Shown here: one piece after another, positions 57,530 to 64,000 of the stretch
Numbering within the stretch: the first letter of the stretch is position 1
Layout of the letters: each line of letters opens with the position of its first letter
Source: Macrolepiota albuminosa
Lineage: Eukaryota; Basidiomycota; Agaricomycetes; Agaricales; Agaricaceae
Direction: 5' to 3'
Length of the DNA stretch: 64,000 bases
Assembly: GCA_027475525.1 (NCBI GenBank)
Contig: JAMWFC010000117.1
Coordinates: 1,660,183-1,724,182 of the forward strand
Position numbers and translations under genes: made by a program
The notes under the pieces: model-generated
The model's database searches: none
Told to the model about the DNA's origin: nothing
What the model saw: only the letters and a program-made list of their open reading frames with translations

Positions 57530-60134
57530 TTGGCTTTAGACTCTAGACTTGTTACTGACCAGGCAACTCATCACAAAACCTCTCGATTTCTGTTGGCATC
57601 ACATCAAAAATGTGCTTCCATGACTGGCTCTCTTGATCTGGACCCTTCTTTCCCAGCATCAGATACAGGTGATCCATCTGTGTCTCAAGCTGTCAGGATG
57701 CAACCCACGTCTACTTATCAGCCCCCGCCAAAGTGGGATGAAAAGATACCTCATGATGTTAGTGTGAGCTTTGGAATGCTGGGTGGGCTATTTGTATCAC
57801 AGATGATGTCCATTGTATGGCCTAGTGGTAAACCAGGGGAGAGATCTGCGGTCTCAGGAGTGTTGCTACCAGCGAGCCAAATGCCTTCACTGATGTACCT
57901 GGTATTATTCAAGAGCTCAGCAGTCCAGTCCAAAGGTCAACCAGACCTTATCCAGTATTTGGAAATGGTGCAAGGCAGCACTTTTGTGCACAGCACTCCA
58001 TTCCAGACTGCACCAATGGAGCAGCATTTGGAGTATGTGGCAGATACTGCCATGGAACCAGGACCATCATTGTCGATGACACATGGACTGAAGCAAGGAC
58101 CAACTATAATGGTCAGTAGGGAGGATGACAATGTCACATGGCCAGGAAAGGTGCCAACAGTGCCTAGAAGCAAGGACCAACTATAATGGTCAGTAGGGAG
58201 GATGACAATGTCACATGGCCAGGAAAGGTGCCAACAGTGCCTAGACTCAGGAGTTGCATGAAGGGGTTGGCAAACAGCAACAGGTGAGGCATAAAGGCCT
58301 CAGGAGAGTTCTGGACTTAGAGTCTAAACTGGAGTCCTCAGATGATGAGGAAAGTAAGAGGTTGTATTCAACCCTGTCTATCCAGTTACAGCTGGTACTG
58401 GATCGATACCCATCAGCTGCAAAGAAATTGATGCAAAAGCGTCTGCAGCTTTGCGTAGTAAAGCATCTACAGTTAAATGGCTGCTAGAAGCCACAATGTA
58501 CCTCAGGCAGATTCAACTGAATATATTGAACTATTTGTGCATATCTTCAAACTTGAAGTAATGGAATACCTCAAGTGCAAAGCGGCATGAGGGTCAGCTG
58601 TTTCAATGGCCACTCCACCTGATTCAGTGGAATGTGAAATGGGTGTGCGCTGATGAGCGCCATTGATTGCAGATGCAATGGAATTGCTGAATGTGCCTCG
58701 CCAGGCTAATGAGTCCCAGCAAGACTATGTCAGGCAATAAAATGCTGCAAACCATCAACACAATGCCAGCAGCATGTTTCAGCAGGCATTATCTGAAGTA
58801 GGGACTGTAATGACAACTCCAGCAGAGCCAGAGGCACTATTTGCAGTGCAAGAGGTTAAGACACCTTGAAAGCAAGTCACTATCAAAGAAGAGGTAGACA
58901 AAGTCCACATTCTTGAGGAGCAAACACAACCATGACACATAGTACAACACGTCCACCTGGTGGACAACTGGAATGAACGTGTCAATTATCAGAGGATGCA
59001 CAATCAGGACTTGTGCAATGATGGTGAGTCATTGATTGACAACCAGGGGATCACCTTTGAAGGGCATGAAGGTGTAATGCCTGTCAATGATATGCGGCAA
59101 CAATTCACTGCTCAAACTGCTGAACTGGACAGAGGTTTGGAGGGTAGTAATGATAGTAGTGATCACTATGATAGGAGGGAGCAGAATTGTTGCAATAACA
59201 ATAGTGGAAGTCATGAGCATAGACAGAACAATTGAGACAATAACAATTATTGTAATGGTGGCAGGCATGCTGGTGGATCACCAGCAGAGCAAGAGGTGAG
59301 GCAACAGCCCACTCCAAAGCCAGAAAGAATGGCCAACAAACACCTGTTTTGCAGTCCCCAGGCATTCTCAATGCCTGCACCTCATGATTTGCATGAAAAT
59401 ATGCCTGAAATAAATAAGGCAGTTTAGATCCATATGGATCATATGCATGACCATCTCACTTGACTGGTAGATGACTCCCTTGGAGTCAGGTTTAAATTCC
59501 CTGCTGGGGTAAGTCTCTGCAAATCTGATGGTAAGCACATATGTGCATATGCTGGAGGGCATAGGTTCTCTCAGCTGGAGGACTAGGCCATGGATGTCTG
59601 TTACCATTTGGCAGCTTGCTGCTATGGTGGAGATGATATGGACCAAGAGAGAATATTTGTGTTGTACAAATTTATGGAAAGAGAGGCTCAGAATTGGTTC
59701 CGCTGCCACATCCTTCACATCAATCACAATAAATTGCATTGGATATTTAAAGAGGTCCTGATAGGACTGTATACTTGTTTCATCAATGCTGCAACTATGC
59801 AGAAAGCTTGGGATGCCTTCAGAAAGGCAGTGTATGACACCAAAACTGGTGTCCAGACATTTTATGATGACCTGGTGGGTCATGCGCAGAATATGGCCAT
59901 CTATCCAGACAAATATACTATTTATGAGACATTCCTGGATGGAATACCTGCAGATATGAGGAGAGCGTTGATATGCAATGACAATTTGTCTCTGGAGGTC
60001 AATACCATGACCGAGTTCTTGGCATATGCCATTCATTATAAGCAGTTGACACAGACTGCAAATCATTATGAACAGTGTAGTTCATGCCAAGGGCCTGTGA
60101 ACCATCAGGCAGTGAAAGTAGGAACCTTTCTTGC
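57530..60134 (+). pseudogene. Retrotransposon gag region, degenerate
   Basis: Starts about 20 bp after the LTR. First ORF 57530-58186 (no clear domain; its end is affected by the 77-bp duplication at 58090). A middle region has frame breaks (58254-59235, with Asn/His-rich NCCNNNSGSHEHRQNN). The last ORF (59590 to the LTR edge) has a typical gag helix block: FMEREAQNWFRCHIL, WDAFRKAVYDT, FYDDLVGHAQNM, YETFLDGIPADMRRALI. The element is cut at 60134 by the oppositely oriented LTR, so protease and pol are missing. Confidence 0.65.
58090..58245. repeat. Exact 77-bp tandem duplication (probable assembly join)
   Basis: The 77 bp from 58091 are repeated from 58168 with one extra matching base on each side. 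It introduces the stop that ends the first gag ORF. Confidence 0.85.
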
Positions 60135-60308
60135 TGTAACCTGTGGTTACGGGCTAGAACTATCTTGTGTGTATCACACAGTGCTAAATCAGACTGCAGT
60201 ATTGGATTTGACTAGAACTAGAGTGAATACAAGATGTTAATCTTATGTAATACTCTACTAAATGATTATAGCGTCGCTGACGCTGGTAACAAGTGTGACT
60301 CCATTACA
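60135..60308 (-). repeat. 3' LTR (174 bp) of the long accessory-ORF element
   Basis: Inverse copy of the 57335 LTR. On the minus strand it is preceded by CATTGGGGAGTA, nearly the same purine tract as at 1303-1312 and 35310-35322. Hence it terminates the element that carries the ORF at 60653-63197. In 60309-60652 between them I see no coding sequence, only a TATATATA box near 60565. Confidence 0.75.
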
Positions 60309-60652
60309 TACTCCCCAATGAGACCGAATACTTGGTCTTAGGAAGAGAGTTGGAGTGAAATGAAAGATGCACGATAGTGCAAGCAACAGAGTAACGTGCG
60401 TATTGCGTTGCTGCAAAACGTTAGCATTACTCGCGAAGTAGGTGTGTCATCTAGACACAATAGAGGGCAGTCTCTTATCAGAAGGGTGCGCATGGGATGC
60501 CAGCAGTGATAAAATATGATTAAGTACAATAAACAAATTAGAGTGACCCCTCCTCTGGGTCTGCTATATATACACGCTACTCTGGGGTGCGTATCAGCTG
60601 AAAGATTTCGAGTGAATTACTCGGAAATACCTACACAACAAAAAACTTTGAT

Positions 60653-63197
60653 CTAGGACCCAGATGTTGATGCTCCCGCAACTGCACCCGTCTCAGTCAC
60701 CATTGACTCCTCCTCCAGTGCAACGTTAATCGCGGGAGGAGGAGGCACCGATTCCATCCTCGGTGGGGTTATAGGCCTCTCGACTGCAGGCATGTCTACC
60801 ACCATAGACTCTGTTAGTGTGACGTTAATCACTGAAGCAATGGCGGGTAGCGTACCATGCGCTGCTGTGCATTTTAGGAGATTGACCCAGTTCGGGTCCA
60901 TGCCAATAAGATAGTAGAGGCTATTGGCCTCAGGGTTTTTGGGAAGACGACTCTCTTCGTCGTGCTTGAACATAAGACAATAATGATCATCTTCGGTCAT
61001 CTCCCACCATCCATCCCATTGTGGGATTGCAGGAGGGGTACCGTACTTGTTCAAGCGCTCCATACGCTTGTCATCAATTTGTTGGAAGATGTCCATAGAC
61101 ATCGTTGGTGCATGGAACTGCTGTTCCAGGAAGACCATGCTGTATGTATATGCGTGGTCTACCCAGTCAGGCAGTATCTGGTTATGTAATAAGACGTGTA
61201 ACATGTTGTTGTCAGAGAAGTTCTGTGCGAAGTCATCCGGCACATGAACGGGGTGGAGTTCCAGCTGTGGCCCACTCTGGGGCTTGAATGGCTGTTCAGG
61301 GAACATTGCATCATATGAGGCAATTGCCTCACAGTAGAAACCCAGGCAGGCCATGACAAGGGTCATGTGCCGCATCATCATGGGTTTGGCTGCGCTGTTT
61401 GCACAGAGAGCTCGACATAATGCAAACCTGAAAAGGGTTCGCCAGTGCATGTGGTATGCGTGATCAACCGCAATGCTCTGATAGGTGTTCTCCAGCCCAG
61501 GGTGACCAAAGATCAGCGCGTACTGTGCCAGCTGGTCCAGGTCAAAGGGCGTGGCTGGGTCTTGAGCGCACATTACATGCAGCGCAGGGGAGCCATCCTC
61601 TTTCGTGCGCAGATAGCGCCCCGGAATGTGTCGGCGCTCAACAAGCGCTAAGTCATCAGTCCCCTGCATTGGGCTGATGAGATTCTGATAATAAGGGTCC
61701 TCCATCAGGAGCCTCATCATACGGTCATGCAGAGACTCGTTTGTTTGCTGAGCGAACATCTGGAGCTCTGTAATAAGAAGATACACGTTGAGGAGCGTGT
61801 CAGTTCGAGTAATACTTGAAGAGCCGGTTGAGCTCTAAGAGGCTGCGGAGAAGGCTGCAAGGGGAGAACTTGTAGATGACACTGGCCGGTAGGCCAGCAT
61901 GGTGCCCAGACAAGAACTCATAAGCTGCTGCCCAATTGGCATCAGCTCCCAACAGCACAGCATTCGAATGATACGAATAGTATGTGCAGTGGCTGAGTGC
62001 TCCTTGGAAGCACGAGTTCATCTGCTCAATGTCGAGCAGGCTCCACACCTTCACCCCCAGTCTGTTGGGAATCTTCCCCAAAAACTTATCTTGAGCCCGA
62101 TATTTTAGGGCCTGTACTTCCTTGGCACAATTTGCCTTCTTCTTTGCAATGTGCTTATTGCGCAATACTTGTTGGAATTGTTCTGCTGCCGATTCCCCTT
62201 CCTCCGCCTCCTCCTCATGCTCTGAGCTTGACTCTCCATAGTCGCTCTCATCAGATAAGGAGGCCACTGGTGCTTTGCCTTTTCCAGGCATGGTCGGGTT
62301 TCTTGCAGTCACCACCAGACCGTCATATTGCTCCAGGGAGTGAGGGTCGGGGGTCAAGGTGACTACGAGAAAGTGTGCCTGCAGTGCAGGCATGGTAACA
62401 GGCAGCAAGAACAACATCGAGACTTTCCCAGCCTGTGTGGGAATGCCAGCCAGGAACTCTATCACCTCCAACTTGGAGGCATTAAGAGGAGGCTTACAGC
62501 CTCGATGTTGATGTGATGGCCCCAACTTGGCCAGGGCGGATGATTCTAATGGTGGCTGAGCCACCGAAGGGGCAGGCACATTTTGCGCCAGAGTTCTCCC
62601 TCCAGGCTCAGCGCAAGGGACGACAGTAACAGGCGCTCTTGGTGCCACAGCAATGGGTTTGGGCCCCATAGGTGGAGCCCAAGACGATGCGGATTCCTGC
62701 TGACCCAGAGACAGCCCTGCCAAGGGCTCACTGACTGCAGTCAGTGACTCTGAGGGGGCCTGAAGGGCCGGAGCAGGCAACCATGATGATGATGAAACGG
62801 GCTGAGCAGGCAGCTCAGGGTACGCAGATTGCGCAGCCAGTGGCATCCTGGCCCATGGAGGGTCGACTGCTCGAGTGGGCTGATACTTGGCCCTCTTGAC
62901 CTCAGCAGTTGGTTCCTCAAAAGTAGACACTTTGCGCTTAGATGCACGTTTGATCTGCTCCAGCACTGCTATGCGCTGCCTCTTCATCAGCTCAATCTGA
63001 TCAAGCAAGCCCTCCATCACCATCACAACCAAACTGTCCTGTAGGAAGGACGCAGTTGCAGGAACTGGCTGTCCTGCTGCTTCCAACCTACTCAGGAGTG
63101 CGTCTGGCACCGATAACTCCTGTGCCTGTGGCGCAGGTTCAACATATGATTTGACCCTGGGCCAATGCGCCCATGGTACTGATGGTGGCCCCGTCAC
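60653..63197 (-). pseudogene. Longest copy of the accessory ORF (about 840 codons, one frameshift)
   Basis: Two minus-strand ORFs, 63197-61800 (465 codons) and 61786-60653 (377 codons), form one protein. Comparison with 25-1269 shows homology running through the junction (LRSLLELNRLFKYY, then in the next frame LLNVYLLITELQMF), so a frameshift at about 61800-61815 split it. N-terminal half: LLDQIELMKRQRIAVLEQIK coiled coil with basic KRASKRK, long Pro/Ala/Ser-rich stretch, acidic ESDYGESSSEHEEEAEEGE. C-terminal half: YALIFGHPG, YHMHWRTLFRFAL, MLHVLLHNQI, DHAYTYS, QWDGWWEMTEDD. An intron acceptor (CTAAC then GCTCAG, ending at about 63202) probably precedes codon 1, so the listed GTG start is not real. 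Function unknown. Confidence 0.65.
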
Positions 63198-63202
63198 CGC
63201 AT

Positions 63203-64000
63203 CTGAGCAAGTGTTAGAATTTATATGTAATAGTACTTCAAACTTGTTCTTCCAAAGACAAAAACATATTTTCTTTCATTACCTGAATAAGAAAACTCAG
63301 TTAATTACTCATAGAAACTACAGATTTAACCATGTAACTATGACAAAACATGGTAGTAATGTGTTATATCAGCAGCAGCAGAGTCAAGAAGGTTGTGGCA
63401 TGTCAGGCATGTCAATGACATGCTGTATCATTGAGTAGATTTGTCCCAAAGCTGTCACATATGGGGTTTTGCATGAATATGCTTGTTGAGAGGTAAGCAG
63501 GACATGCACTGTAGAGGGCCAGACAATCTTTTATAAAGAACTGTGAGGGTTAGCATCTTGTGCATTGCATAAAGGGACTTACAAGCCATTTTTCTTGTGT
63601 AAACTGAAAGCTGAGAATGGCAAAGTGAGAGGGATGTAATCATCCTGCACATGCTCCATGTGAAATAATTTCTACTTTAGGAAATATTAGTGTGGGGGAG
63701 CTGGGCCAGCTGTAACCGAGTTTGAACAAATATGATTATATACAAACAGGTTATAATTTGACCAAACAAAGTTGTTCTTACTAAGTTCAAGTTTTTTTTA
63801 TATTTTTTCACAAGTAATAATAATTCAATATTGACTCCTGCTAGTGATGCAGAATTCTCAGTACTGCTCAAAAGGCCACAAAGTTGACCCCCAGGAAGGA
63901 AAAATGGCTCAAATGCAGGTCTTGTTGGACTGCTAAAGGAAACAAGTAGTAGAGACTCAAACTTGAGGAAGAAACAAGGTATATTAAGAAACTGATCTGA
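63203..64000. other. AT-rich right end of the window
   Basis: A possible intron of the accessory gene (about 63202-63282, GTAATG to CTCAG on the minus strand) and then AT-rich sequence with short incidental ORFs. No domain or repeat recognised. Confidence 0.35.

Noticed and set aside
5995..58245. 77-bp tandem repeats as a satellite, CRISPR-like array or replication slippage product
   Set aside because: Units are unrelated to one another, occur only as exact pairs, and have one fixed period; an assembly origin is simpler.
1..64000. tRNA or rRNA genes
   Set aside because: No tRNA-like cloverleaf with A and B boxes and no rRNA core sequences were noticed; a covariance-model scan could still find a diverged tRNA.

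Overview
The window looks like a transposon-dense stretch of a basidiomycete genome, most likely an Agaricomycete. Three things point there: many ~45-60 nt GT-AG introns, Ty3/gypsy pol of the type common in Agaricomycetes (an FIDD rather than YxDD reverse-transcriptase box), and host genes with clear fungal relatives. I cannot name the species. Four recognisable host genes remain: an ABC-F ATPase (26943-29750, +, apparently decaying), an OTU1/YOD1-type deubiquitinase only 40 bp downstream (29791-31150, +, intact), an APE1/ExoIII-type AP endonuclease (about 50294-51600, -, intact) and a DUF7918-like gene (55585-56555, +). Nearly everything else is mobile DNA of several ages.

Left part (1-26.7 kb). 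The window opens inside the end of an unusual accessory ORF followed by a 215-bp LTR (1315-1529). Next comes an old minus-strand Ty3/gypsy copy, 'A' (LTR 2370-3295, reverse-strand pol/gag 6.3-11.4 kb and 25.9-26.7 kb). A's gag is split by a nest. A short TA-flanked DNA transposon (11417-25881) holds a solo LTR (11873-25606). That solo LTR is itself split by a young full-length Ty3/gypsy element, 'B' (11983-23699, GCTT target duplication), and contains another solo LTR (24536-25475, GTGC duplication).

Middle (31.6-47.6 kb): remnants of a gag-like/reverse-transcriptase element, several solo LTRs, a second accessory-ORF copy, and a third, divergent Ty3/gypsy copy, 'C' (LTR 36748-37817, pol 43.4-47.1 kb), interrupted by other LTR families. 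Right part: two abutting TIR elements (48612-50126), one with a transposase C-terminus; a Ty1/copia 3' end; and two elements with 175-bp LTRs arranged head to head (57335-60308), the right one carrying the longest copy of the accessory ORF (60653-63197).

The most interesting biology is a conserved, multi-exon gene on the strand opposite to gag-pol, lying between pol and the 3' LTR in all three Ty3/gypsy copies (A 3463-5899, B 13094-15522, C 38900-41.4 kb). Its exon phases and a six-cysteine motif with identical spacing survive even in the divergent copy C. A second candidate novelty is the accessory ORF that precedes the short LTRs in three places.

Two cautions. Eight exact 77-bp tandem duplications occur in unrelated sequence, which looks like unmerged k=77 contig overlaps from a de Bruijn assembler. 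They create most of the apparent frameshifts in element B. Also, the differences between copies are overwhelmingly CpG to TpG/CpA, so decay by methylated-cytosine deamination explains most stop codons.
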